Both the position numbers and the translations under genes were made by a program. Of a stretch of DNA of 64,000 nt, positions 54,424 to 62,380 are shown piece by piece. The stretch lies in contig NZ_GG729934.1 in the NCBI RefSeq assembly GCF_000160135.1, positions 190,499 through 254,498 of the forward strand. The letters are read 5' to 3'. The stretch comes from Oribacterium sp. oral taxon 078 str. F0262 (GTDB taxonomy: Bacteria > Bacillota > Clostridia > Lachnospirales > Lachnospiraceae). A model generated the notes under the pieces. It ran no database searches. It was not told the DNA's origin and worked only from the letters and a program-made list of their open reading frames with translations. How positions within the stretch are numbered: the first letter of the stretch is position 1; every line of letters starts with the position of its first letter.

Positions 54424-54975
54424 ATGGAGTCTATCATTACTTATCATGCGACGGAGGTCAGTCCGAAGGCAGTGCAGAAGAGAGCCGAGGAGCTTTACGC
54501 TGGGGGCTATTTTTGTTGTGAGGCAGCGGTGGCCTCGATCCGCGATGCCTTTCAGGCCGATGTTCCGGATTCCGTCATTGCGATGACGTCCGGTATGTCC
54601 ATCGGGGCCGGGAGATCAGGCTGTATGTGCGGCGCCCTGAACGGCAGCATACTTGCGCTCTCCATGTTTTTCGGGAGAACGACCGCGGACGGTCCGAAGG
54701 ATCCGAAGGTCAACGCGCTCATGGCGCTCTCTCATGAGCTTCACGATTGGTTTAGGGAAGCGAACGCAAAGCATGCGGCCTGCTGCCGCGTTTTGACAAG
54801 AGGCTTCGATATGTCGGGAGGAGAGCACAAGAAGCAGTGCATCGCCTTCACGGGTCTTTGCGCCGGAAAGGCCGCGGAGATCCTCTGCCGGGAGCTCGGC
54901 GTGAAAAATATCGATCCGGAACCGATAAAGGGACTGGAAAAGCCCTATCTTCCCCCGAAAAAGGAGGCAGTCTGA
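54424..54975 (+). CDS. C_GCAxxG_C_C family protein
   Basis: The 183-residue redox-type protein has a fixed Cys pattern: CC at 31-32, GCMCGALNG at 66-74, then CC near 119-120 and later single Cys. This matches the C_GCAxxG_C_C family, thought to bind metal or haem-like cofactors; the function is unsettled. ATG 54424 follows AGGAGG by six bases; a TTG two codons earlier is discounted. It stands at the head of genes linked to selenium and sulfur handling (TDT transporter, yedF, DUF3343), which suggests a related role. Confidence 0.82.
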   Translation: MESIITYHATEVSPKAVQKRAEELYAGGYFCCEAAVASIRDAFQADVPDSVIAMTSGMSIGAGRSGCMCGALNGSILALSMFFGRTTADGPKDPKVNALMALSHELHDWFREANAKHAACCRVLTRGFDMSGGEHKKQCIAFTGLCAGKAAEILCRELGVKNIDPEPIKGLEKPYLPPKKEAV

Positions 54976-54978
54976 TCT

Positions 54979-55899
54979 ATGGAATACATCAAAAGGGTCC
55001 CGGTAGCGCTCTCCGGCGTGATGCTCGGAACGCTTGCGCTCGGCAATCTTCTCCAGAGCTATTCGGAGACGATCCGGGCTGTCTGCGGCCTGATGGCGCT
55101 TTTTTTGCTCCTGCTTCTTCTTTTAAAGCTTTTGCTCTTTCCCGCCGCGGTAGGAGAGGAGCTGAAGACGGCTGTCGGCGCGGGAGTATCCGCGACCTTT
55201 CCCATGTCCTTGATGCTTTTTTCCGTCTATGGGAAGCCGTGGCTCGGAGCGGGCGCTCAGATCCTCTGGTATTTCGCTATTTTTCTCCACCTTTTGCTGA
55301 TTCTCTATTTCACATGGAGATTCGTTCTTCATTTTGAATGGAAGAATGTTTTCACGGTCTGGTATATTGTCTATGTCGGAATCGTCGTCTCCTCCCTCAC
55401 GGCTCCGGCCTATGAGAGAACGGATATCGGGAGCGCGGCCTTCTGGTTTGGTTTTGTGACGCTTTTGATCCTCCTTGTGCTGGTGAGCATCCGCTACCGG
55501 AGATTTCCCGATCTCCCGGAGCCGGCGCGGCCTCTGCTTATGATTTACGCCGCTCCCACAGCGCTCTGTACGGCGGGCTATATCCAGTCTGTCACGCCAA
55601 AGAGCGCGGCCTTTGTCACGGCGCTCTGCCTTTTCTCCAATCTGATCTATCTCTTCGCCCTCTCAAAGGTAGTCTCTTATCTGAAGCTCCCGTTCTATCC
55701 GAGCTATGCGGCCTTCACCTTCCCCTTTGCCATTACGGCGATCGCGTCAAAGCAGAGCATGAACTGTCTCGCAAAGCTTGGGAGCCCGCTTCCGGCCCTG
55801 CAGCCGGTGGTTCTTGTGGAGACCGCGATCGCGCTCTGCCTCCTGCTCTATAGCTACATCCGCTTCCTGCTCTTTATCTTCGGAGCGAAGAAGAGTTAA
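54979..55899 (+). CDS. TDT-family transporter (TehA/SLAC1-like)
   Basis: The 306-residue protein has ten predicted helices and the family pattern: KRVPVALSGVMLGTLALGNLL at the start and FAFPFAITA-like segments (AFTFPFAITAIA) near the end. TDT proteins are anion channels or exporters; members carry tellurite, sulfite, malate or other anions. With yedF downstream, a selenium or sulfur oxyanion is a fair guess, but only a guess. It starts three bases after the preceding stop, using AGGAGG within that gene. Confidence 0.85.
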   Translation: MEYIKRVPVALSGVMLGTLALGNLLQSYSETIRAVCGLMALFLLLLLLLKLLLFPAAVGEELKTAVGAGVSATFPMSLMLFSVYGKPWLGAGAQILWYFAIFLHLLLILYFTWRFVLHFEWKNVFTVWYIVYVGIVVSSLTAPAYERTDIGSAAFWFGFVTLLILLVLVSIRYRRFPDLPEPARPLLMIYAAPTALCTAGYIQSVTPKSAAFVTALCLFSNLIYLFALSKVVSYLKLPFYPSYAAFTFPFAITAIASKQSMNCLAKLGSPLPALQPVVLVETAIALCLLLYSYIRFLLFIFGAKKS

Positions 55900-55949
55900 A
55901 AGGGAGGAGTATTCCGGCTTTATTAAATGAGAGAAGCCGCACTGCCCCA

Positions 55950-55989
55950 CTTTACCGGCCGGCTGCCGCCCCGGTCGGTAAAGCGGCAG
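55950..55989 (+). other. Possible H-type pseudoknot in yedF leader
   Basis: CTTTACCG (55950-55957) pairs with CGGTAAAG (55976-55983). The loop between them holds CTGCCGC (55963-55969), which can pair with GCGGCAG (55983-55989) directly 3' of the stem. Further hairpins (CCGC-TTCG-GCGG, GCCGTC/GACGGC) fill the rest of the 193-bp gap before yedF. Confidence 0.35.
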
Positions 55990-56092
55990 TCAAGGGGAAG
56001 ATGTTCTTTGCCGCTTCGGCGGAGGGAAGAGGGGCGGCGGATAAAAGCCGTCCTTTGAGACGGCAAGGCAGAAATTTGGAAGGAGATTCGAA

Positions 56093-56683
56093 ATGGATAA
56101 GAAACTGGATTGCATGGGCATGGCCTGTCCGCTTCCCGTCGTAAACGCGAAGAAGGCGATGGAGGCCTTTGAAGAGGAGGGAATCCTCACAGTCTGTGTG
56201 GATAATGATACCGCGGTGCAGAACCTCACCCGCCTCGCAAAGCGCTATGATTACGCGGTTTCGAGCGAGAAGAAGTCCGAGCAGGAGTATGAGGTCCGGA
56301 TCGAGGTGAAGCCGGGAAAGAAGAGCGATGAGGGAGAGAAGGGAAAGTGCGTTACCTCTGTCGTGATCGCCTCGGAATGCATGGGGAACGGAGACGATAC
56401 GCTTGGGAAGAATCTCATAAAATCCTTCCTCTTTGCGCTGACCAATGTCGATCCTCTGCCGGACTACATCCTTTTCTATAACAGCGGTGTGCTTCTTGCG
56501 GCGGAGGGCTCTCCCGCTCTTGAGGACCTGAAAAATCTGGAAAAGGCCGGGGTCAAAATCATGAGCTGCGGCATCTGCGCGGGAAACTTTAACGTAAAGG
56601 AAAAGATCGCCGTCGGAATCATCTCCAACATGTACGATATCGTGGACACTCAGATGCATTCCGACCGCATCCTGAGGCCGTAA
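56093..56683 (+). CDS. yedF: Sulfurtransferase-like selenium metabolism protein YedF
   Basis: The 196-residue protein has an N-terminal TusA/SirA domain with the CPxP site (Cys12, ACPLPVVNA) and a C-terminal DsrE-like domain (about 78-196) carrying the MSCGICAGNF Cys motif. The family is found mostly in selenium users, where it is proposed to carry activated selenium. The neighbours DUF3343 and selC fit. ATG follows GGAAGGAG, and the next gene starts at once after its stop. Confidence 0.92.
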   Translation: MDKKLDCMGMACPLPVVNAKKAMEAFEEEGILTVCVDNDTAVQNLTRLAKRYDYAVSSEKKSEQEYEVRIEVKPGKKSDEGEKGKCVTSVVIASECMGNGDDTLGKNLIKSFLFALTNVDPLPDYILFYNSGVLLAAEGSPALEDLKNLEKAGVKIMSCGICAGNFNVKEKIAVGIISNMYDIVDTQMHSDRILRP

Positions 56684-56920
56684 ATGAGAAAGAAAGAGAC
56701 CCGTCTGGTTTTTACCTACAAAAATACCGTCGACGCCATGATGATGGAGAAGCTCTGCCAGGAGGCCGGGGCTCCCGGGCGTCTGATTCCCGTCCCCTCC
56801 GTCGTCTCCGCGGGCTGCGGACTCTGCTGGGCCGCGGAGCCCTCGGACAGGGAGGAATTGACAGAGCTCATGAGAGAGCATGAGCTGGAGCCGGAGGGAG
56901 TCTATGAGGTTTTTTTCTGA
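56684..56920 (+). CDS. DUF3343 small protein, putative Se/S carrier
   Basis: The 78-residue ferredoxin-like fold has a CGLC pair (Cys45, Cys48) in the pattern VPSVVSAGCGLCWA, typical of DUF3343. The family is repeatedly found next to yedF and is proposed to carry selenium or sulfur. Its ATG abuts the yedF TAA, so the two are co-translated. A promoter for selC follows. Confidence 0.88.
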   Translation: MRKKETRLVFTYKNTVDAMMMEKLCQEAGAPGRLIPVPSVVSAGCGLCWAAEPSDREELTELMREHELEPEGVYEVFF

Positions 56921-56968
56921 GCCACTTATATCCATTTGCTATAAAATCCTGAATTAATAGGGAAATGT

Positions 56969-56997
56969 TTGACAGCTTTTATGGGCTGTGCTATAGT
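56969..56997 (+). promoter_or_regulatory. Promoter for selC
   Basis: Consensus TTGACA (56969-56974), 17 bp, then TATAGT (56992-56997) extended by TGC; a strong promoter as expected for a tRNA. Confidence 0.85.
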
Positions 56998-57012
56998 TAT
57001 GCCTGTGTTTTT

Positions 57013-57109
57013 GGAGGTGGTTAGGTAACTGGTGTGCCTCCTGGTCTTCAAAACCAGTGTTGGGCGCGTGAGCGTCCTGGGTGAGTTCGATTCTCACACG
57101 CCTTCGCCA
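57013..57109 (+). tRNA. selC: tRNA-Sec(TCA)
   Basis: The 97-base RNA has the traits of bacterial tRNA-Sec: an eight-position acceptor (GGAGGTGG with ACGCCTTC, two G-U pairs and a weak eighth position), a long D arm, anticodon stem CTGGT/ACCAG with loop CTTCAAA (anticodon TCA at 57048-57050), a long variable arm (GGGCGC-GTGA-GCGTCC), T-arm GTGAG-TTCGATT-CTCAC, discriminator G and an encoded CCA. It reads UGA and serves the grdB selenocysteine codon about 4.6 kb downstream. Confidence 0.95.
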
Positions 57110-57137
57110 GAAAATATACAGGTCGTCCTGTTTTTAT

Positions 57138-57187
57138 AAGCCTCCCTGATCTTTTTGTCTTGAAGGATCGGGGAGGCTTGCTTTTCT
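57138..57187 (+). terminator. Terminator of selC
   Basis: AAGCCTCCCTGATC (57138-57151) pairs with GATCGGGGAGGCTT (57166-57179), 14 pairs with one wobble, then GCTTTTCTTT. Confidence 0.85.
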
Positions 57188-57289
57188 TTAGGGAGAGGGC
57201 GGCGCTTTCCGTGTTTTCCGAAGCCGCATCCTGCGCTGCAGGCGGACGGAGGGCTCAGGCCGCACTTTTCCGGGAAGACTGAGGAAGAT

Positions 57290-58531
57290 ATGAAGATATT
57301 GAGTATCAGCGCGCAGAAGCCGAGCAGCACCGGGAGCGGGATCTATCTGACAGAGCTCGTCAGGGCTTTTTCGGAGCTTGGCATGGAGCAGCTCGTCGTC
57401 GCGGGAATCTATCCCGGGGAGAAGACGATATTCCCGGAGGATGTCCGCTTTTTTCCGGTTTTCTTCAAGACCGAGCTCCTTCCCTTCCCGATCTGCGGCA
57501 TGTCCGATGAGATGCCCTATGAGAGCACGCGCTACCGGGATATGACAGAGCAGATGGTGGAGCAGTTCTCCGCCGCCTTCCGATCCGTCCTCTCTGATCT
57601 TGTGGAGAGGGAAAAACCGGATCTCATCCTCTGCCACCATCTCTACCTTCTCACAGCCTTCGTCCGGGAATGGTTTCCCGGGCAAAGGATCTACGGATTT
57701 TGTCATAATACCGATCTTCGGCAGATGGAAAAGCACGGACTGAGACGGGAATGGATCCGAAGGAATATTGCTTCTCTCGACCGTGTCTTCGCCCCCCAGG
57801 AATTCCAGCTCCGGGAGGTCCAGAGAATCTATGCTCTCCCCGGGGAGAGGCTTCGGATTCTGGGAGTCGGCTACAACAGACGGATCTTCCGCCTTCCGGA
57901 GGAGAGGACAGAGCTCTCTCTGGAAAAGAGGGGAGGAGCGGCCTGGAGAGAGGGAGGGAGAGGAGGGAAAAGGCTTCTCTACGCCGGAAAGATCGCGGAG
58001 AAGAAGGGGGTAATGAGTCTTCTCCGCGCCTTAAGACTCCTGGACCCGGCGCTTTTTCCCGCTGCTTCTTTAGCGCTTTTTCTCGCGGGCTCCGCCGGAA
58101 ATCAGGAGGAGTACCGGAGAATCCGGAAGCTCTCCGAGGAGCTTCCCTTTCCGGCCGTATTCCTCGGGCTGCTTGGGCAGGAGGAGCTGGCAAAGCAGTA
58201 TCAAAGGGCGGATGTTTTCGTCCTCCCCTCCTTCTTTGACGCGATTCCCCTCACCCTCGTAGAGGCCCTTGCCTGCGGCGCAAAGGCTGTCGTCTCGGAG
58301 CTTCCGGGGATACGGCGCTTTTTCTCGGAAAATACGCGGGGCGCCAATATCCGCTATGTCCCGCTTCCCGGTATGAGACATGCCGATGAGGCAAATCCCG
58401 AGGAGCTCCCCGCCTTTGAGAAGAGGCTCGCGGAGGCCGTCACAGAGGCGCTTTTGGATCCCTCTGACTCTGTCCCGGATTTAAGACAGCTTTCCTGGGA
58501 GGGAATTGCGGAGAAAATCCTCGCGGACTAG
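57290..58531 (+). CDS. Glycosyltransferase family 4 (GT-B fold)
   Basis: The 413-residue GT-B enzyme has the N-terminal loop STGSGIYLTELVRAF, a central YAGKIAEKKGVMSLLRAL strand-helix that binds the nucleotide sugar and the C-terminal LPSFFDAIPLTLVEALACG motif with the E-x7-E type end. The acceptor is unknown. It is an outlier between selC and the glycine reductase genes. GAGGAAGAT precedes the ATG. Confidence 0.9.
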   Translation: MKILSISAQKPSSTGSGIYLTELVRAFSELGMEQLVVAGIYPGEKTIFPEDVRFFPVFFKTELLPFPICGMSDEMPYESTRYRDMTEQMVEQFSAAFRSVLSDLVEREKPDLILCHHLYLLTAFVREWFPGQRIYGFCHNTDLRQMEKHGLRREWIRRNIASLDRVFAPQEFQLREVQRIYALPGERLRILGVGYNRRIFRLPEERTELSLEKRGGAAWREGGRGGKRLLYAGKIAEKKGVMSLLRALRLLDPALFPAASLALFLAGSAGNQEEYRRIRKLSEELPFPAVFLGLLGQEELAKQYQRADVFVLPSFFDAIPLTLVEALACGAKAVVSELPGIRRFFSENTRGANIRYVPLPGMRHADEANPEELPAFEKRLAEAVTEALLDPSDSVPDLRQLSWEGIAEKILAD

Positions 58532-58601
58532 GAAGAAACTGGGAATTTCATGCCAAGCTCTACGGATAAAGAGAGCGCCGATTCTCTGTTTATACTGATA
58601 G

Positions 58602-58625
58602 ATATTCCCTATAAATAGGGAATAT
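58602..58625. promoter_or_regulatory. Perfect palindrome before the grdX promoter
   Basis: ATATTCCCTA (58602-58611), TAAA, TAGGGAATAT (58616-58625): ten-base arms. The core CCTATAAATAGG recurs before the trxB promoter at 63773. It ends two bases before the -35, fitting an operator for a dimeric regulator. Confidence 0.6.
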
Positions 58626-58627
58626 TA

Positions 58628-58656
58628 TTGAAATTTAATAAAAAGAGTGATAAATT
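58628..58656 (+). promoter_or_regulatory. Promoter for grdX
   Basis: TTGAAA (58628-58633), 17 bp, then TAAATT (58651-58656). The leader to the start codon is about 85 bases. Confidence 0.7.
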
Positions 58657-58747
58657 AAAACTTGTCAATGAGATGATTTGTGAAAGAACAGAAAACGTCT
58701 CAGAGATGCGCGGCTGTCCACCGAGGGCGGCGTCAAGAGGGGAGAAC

Positions 58748-59149
58748 ATGAACAGCTTTCAGATCATAACGAACAATCCTTCTCTGGAAGGAGAACTTTC
58801 CCATCGGTATCCTGAAGCCCCTATCGACGTTTCCTTTCGGAAGCTCTCTTTCCGCTCGGTGCTGACAGCCGTCAGAGATGAGATCCACGGGGGCGCGAAG
58901 CTTTTGAGTCATCCCCTGAGCGGCAGCGTCAAGCCGCTGGAGACGCCCTATAAATCGGTCCTGATCGAAAGACGGGACGGGGCGGATCTGGATCTGGACT
59001 CCTTATCCCTCATCGAAAACGCGATTCAGGCCTGCGATAAATTCATAGAGCAGGATAGGATTCATATCCCGGAGCTGCAAAAGGATTTTCAGCTGGTCGA
59101 CCGGAGCCTTATCCTGACGGCCGTCGACTCTTTGCTCTCCGACTTCTAA
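58748..59149 (+). CDS. grdX: GrdX family protein
   Basis: The 133-residue protein begins MNSFQIITNNP, the usual GrdX opening. The family is found with glycine, sarcosine and betaine reductase genes; its role is unknown. The frame is open from 58628, but that part overlaps the promoter, and ATG 58748 follows AGAGGGGAGAAC. grdE follows after 190 bp that include a terminator-like hairpin. Confidence 0.88.
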   Translation: MNSFQIITNNPSLEGELSHRYPEAPIDVSFRKLSFRSVLTAVRDEIHGGAKLLSHPLSGSVKPLETPYKSVLIERRDGADLDLDSLSLIENAIQACDKFIEQDRIHIPELQKDFQLVDRSLILTAVDSLLSDF

Positions 59150-59162
59150 AAGCTTCTGCGCG

Positions 59163-59187
59163 GGGTTCGCAAGAACCCACGTTTTTT
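59163..59187 (+). terminator. Terminator or attenuator between grdX and grdE
   Basis: GGGTTC (59163-59168), GCAA loop, GAACCC (59173-59178), ACG, then six T. Being inside the grd cluster, it may lower readthrough into grdE or set a separate transcript. A CAATCC/GGATTG hairpin follows before grdE. Confidence 0.75.
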
Positions 59188-59339
59188 GCGCGTAAAGAGA
59201 GGGATTTCCACAGGGAAAGGAGGAGAAAAGAGGCCTTTCATATCGGAGGGGCTGCATTCAAAAAAGCTATCACAATCCGAGGCGGGAAAGGATCCCTCCG
59301 AAGGATTGTTAGTACAAACATAAGACAGGAGGCAGATCA

Positions 59340-60620
59340 GTGAAACTGGAATTAGGAAAAATTTTCATCAAGGACATCCGTTTCGCAGAGAAGACAGCGC
59401 TTCAGGACGGAGTTCTCTCCGTCTCGAAGGACGATCTCCGTGAGGTCGCTCTCAGCGAGGAGAAGATCAAGACCGTGAGCTTCGATATTGCGAAGCCGGG
59501 TGAGTCTGTGCGCATCACGCCCGTGAAGGATGTGATTGAGCCGAGGGTCAAGGTCGAGGGAAGAGGAGGAGTATTCCCCGGCGTGATCTCCGGCGTGGAC
59601 ACCGTGGGTTCCGGAAAGACCTACTGCCTGAAGGGAATGGCGGTTGTGACCGCCGGCCCGATCGTCGGCTTCCAGGAGGGCGTCATCGATATGAGCGGCC
59701 CGGGAGCGGACTACACCCCCTTCTCGAAGACCCTGAACCTCGTCGTGCTCTGTGAGCCGAAGGAGGGGACAGAGGCCCATGACTATGAGAGAGCGGTCCG
59801 CATGGTCGGCCTGAAGATCGCGACGCATCTTGCGGAGCTCTCAAAGGAGCTCAGCCCGGATGAGTCTCAGACCTATGAGACGCTGGATCTCCTGGAGGGC
59901 ATGAAGGCCTATCCGGATCTTCCGAGAGTGGCCTATGTGCAGATGCTTCAGAGCCAGGGACTGCTGCACGACACCTATGTCTACGGTGTCGATGCGAAGA
60001 AGATTCTTCCGACGATTCTCTATCCGACCGAGGATATGGACGGGGCGATTCTCTCCGGAAACTGCGTGAGCGCCTGTGACAAGAACCCGACCTATGTCCA
60101 TGAGAACAATCCGGTGATCGAGGAGCTCTTCAAGCAGCACGGAAAGACGATCAATTTCGTCGCCCATGTGATCACAAACGAGAATGTCTATCTGGCGGAC
60201 AAGGAGAGATCCTCCAATCAGACCGCAAAGCTCTGCAAGATGCTCCACCTGGACGGCGTCGTCGTCTCCGAGGAGGGCTTCGGAAATCCGGATACCGATC
60301 TTATCATGAACTGCAAGAAGATCGAGGCCGAGGGCATCAAGACCGTGCTGATCACCGACGAGTACGCGGGAAGAGACGGAAAGTCCCAGTCCCTGGCCGA
60401 TGCCGATAAGGCGGCGGATGCTCTCGTTACGGCGGGCAACGCGAACCAGGTCGTCGTTCTCCCGAAGCTCGACAAGCTGATCGGAACCTTGGACTACATC
60501 ACCAAGATCGCGGGAGCCAACGCGGATACCCTTCGCGAGGACGGATCCCTGGAGGTTGAGCTTCAGGTTATCACCGGAGCTACCAGCGAGGTTGGCTTCA
60601 ACAAGTTGAGCGCGAGATAA
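59340..60620 (+). CDS. grdE: Glycine reductase protein B, proprotein GrdE
   Basis: The 426-residue precursor is cleaved to the two small subunits of substrate-specific protein B. The cleavage residue, Cys242 in SGNCVSACDKN, becomes the pyruvoyl group that binds glycine as a Schiff base. Protein B with the GrdB selenoprotein splits glycine reductively, and proteins A and C then yield acetyl phosphate. The start is GTG 59340, seven bases after AGGAGG. grdB follows after 10 bp. Confidence 0.96.
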   Translation: MKLELGKIFIKDIRFAEKTALQDGVLSVSKDDLREVALSEEKIKTVSFDIAKPGESVRITPVKDVIEPRVKVEGRGGVFPGVISGVDTVGSGKTYCLKGMAVVTAGPIVGFQEGVIDMSGPGADYTPFSKTLNLVVLCEPKEGTEAHDYERAVRMVGLKIATHLAELSKELSPDESQTYETLDLLEGMKAYPDLPRVAYVQMLQSQGLLHDTYVYGVDAKKILPTILYPTEDMDGAILSGNCVSACDKNPTYVHENNPVIEELFKQHGKTINFVAHVITNENVYLADKERSSNQTAKLCKMLHLDGVVVSEEGFGNPDTDLIMNCKKIEAEGIKTVLITDEYAGRDGKSQSLADADKAADALVTAGNANQVVVLPKLDKLIGTLDYITKIAGANADTLREDGSLEVELQVITGATSEVGFNKLSAR

Positions 60621-60630
60621 GGAGAGAAAA

Positions 60631-61944
60631 ATGGCAAAGATTAAAGTTGTTCATTATATCAACCAGTTCTTCGCACAGGTTGGCGGCGAGGAGCAGGCGG
60701 ATTATCCGATTGAGATCCGGAAGGGAGAGCACCTCGGACCGGGTCTTGCGTTCCAGCAGGCCTTCGGGGATGAGGCGGAGATCGTCGCGACCATCATCTG
60801 CGGAGACGGCTTCTTCAGTGAGCACATCGACGATGCCAAGGCAAAGCTCCTCGAGATGGTAAAGGGGGAGAAGCCGGACATCTTCATCGCAGGTCCCGCC
60901 TTCAACGCGGGCCGCTACGGCTTTGCCTGCGCCACGGCTGCTATGGCAGTGCAGGAGGAGCTCCATATCCCGGTTCTCACCGGAATGTATATCGAGAACC
61001 CCGGCGTGGAGATGGCGAAGGACAAGGTCTATATCGTCTCCACAAAGAACAGCGCGGCGGGCATGAGAGATGCCGTGAAGAAGATGGCTCCTCTCGCACT
61101 GAAGCTCGCAAAGGGAGAGAAGATCGGCGCCTCCGTCGAGGAGGGCTATATCCCGCAGGGACAGCGTGTGAACTTCTTTGAGAAGGAGAGAGGTGCGGAG
61201 AGAGCGGTCAAGATGCTTCTTGCGAAGCTCAACGGAAAGCCCTTTACGACAGAGTATCCGATGCCGAGCTTCGATCGTGTCGAGCCGAATCCGGCGGTGA
61301 AGGATATGGCTCACGCCACCGTCGCGCTCGTCACCTCCGGCGGTATCGTGCCGAAGGGAAATCCGGACCATATCGAGAGCTCCAACGCGAGTAAGTATGG
61401 AGAGTATGATATCACCGGCGTCAACGATCTCACGGCGGATACCTATGAGACCGCGCACGGCGGATATGATCCGAGCTATGCAAACCAGGATGCAGACCGC
61501 GTCCTTCCTGTCGATGTCCTCCGCGATCTCGAGAAGGAGCATGTCATCGGGAAGCTCTACAATAAGTTCTACACCACGGTTGGAAACGGAACCGCGGTGG
61601 CTTCCGCAAAGGCCTTCGCCGAGGAAATCGGAAAGAAGCTGAAGGAGGACCATGTCGATGCGGTCATCCTGACCAGTACGTGAGGAACCTGTACTCGTTG
61701 CGGTGCAACGATGGTTAAAGAAATCGAGAGAGCTGGAATCCCGGTTGTTCACATCTGTACAGTTACCCCCATCTCCATGACGGTCGGCGCAAACCGTATC
61801 GTCCCGGCGATTGCGATCCCGCATCCCCTCGGAAACCCGGCCATGAAGCCGGAGGAGGAGAAGGCACTCCGCAGAAAGATCGTCGAGAAGGCACTGAAGG
61901 CGCTCGAGACCGAGGTCAGCGGACAGACCATCTTCAAGGATTAA
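60631..61944 (+). CDS. grdB: Glycine reductase protein B selenoprotein GrdB (UGA = Sec)
   Basis: The gene reads through an in-frame TGA at 61681-61683, which codes selenocysteine 351, giving 437 residues, the normal GrdB length. The context TST-Sec-GTCTRCGATM is the known active-site motif. Without readthrough the protein would lose the conserved EIERAGIPVVHICTVTPI and NRIVPAIAIPHPLG blocks. A compact hairpin downstream serves as SECIS. The Sec attacks the glycine bound to the GrdE pyruvoyl and passes the carboxymethyl group to GrdA. ATG follows AAGGAGAGAAAA. GrdA, GrdC and GrdD are not in the window. Confidence 0.97.
61681..61710 (+). promoter_or_regulatory. Bacterial SECIS element in grdB
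   Basis: Twelve bases after the UGA codon begins a six-pair stem, CGTTGC (61696-61701) with GCAACG (61705-61710), capped by GGT. The spacing and the G/U in the loop fit SelB-recognised bacterial SECIS hairpins. Confidence 0.85.
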
Positions 61945-62061
61945 AGAATCGGATCCATCCGCACATCTTCATGCTTTCTGCTGCTAAGCCCTCTGCTTCA
62001 TGAAGCCGGGAGCTTGACGGCGAAAGCATGGATGGCGGCCGGTCACGAGATTCTGTCGATC

Positions 62062-62106
62062 AGAGAGGGAGGGGAGAGAAGCTCTGCTTCTCTCCCCTCC
62101 CTCTCT
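62062..62106 (+). terminator. Perfect 21-pair hairpin downstream of grdB
   Basis: Arms at 62062-62082 and 62086-62106 are exactly complementary with a TCT loop. The stem is a purine-rich strand against a pyrimidine-rich one. No T-run follows, so it is either a weak terminator or an mRNA 3'-end stabiliser. The 61945-62380 gap otherwise holds the symporter promoter and no gene. Confidence 0.6.
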
Positions 62107-62230
62107 CTGCCTGCGGGGAAAAACCGTCCGAAAGCTTAGGCATAATACGGAGGAGACAGCGGCGCACTGCGGGTCTTATGCCATATATTAGACAGGATTA
62201 TCGCGGGTTGATTTAAATTTATCATGATTA

Positions 62231-62259
62231 TTGCTAAACACGGCGGCTTATGCTAGTAT
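62231..62259 (+). promoter_or_regulatory. Promoter for the amino acid symporter
   Basis: TTGCTA (62231-62236), 17 bp, then TAGTAT (62254-62259) extended by TGC. A CCTGCC/GGCAGG hairpin follows in the leader. I looked for a glycine riboswitch here and saw none. Confidence 0.7.
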
Positions 62260-62380
62260 GAGCTCAGCAATAAATCCTGCCGCATTTTGGGGCAGGGCGG
62301 ATCATATCTCTTACTGAGAATCACGCTTGGAGGGAAAGGAGCTGCATTCCGGTAAACCTATCCGAAAGGGGGATGTAACT

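Noticed and set aside
60631-61683. grdB ending at the TGA at 61681 with a separate small gene from 61711
   Set aside because: The TGA lies in the known selenocysteine context, a SECIS-like hairpin follows, tRNA-Sec is encoded nearby and the downstream frame completes the normal GrdB length.
61945-62380. Glycine riboswitch before the symporter
   Set aside because: None of the conserved glycine riboswitch sequence blocks was recognisable; only a promoter and simple hairpins are present.
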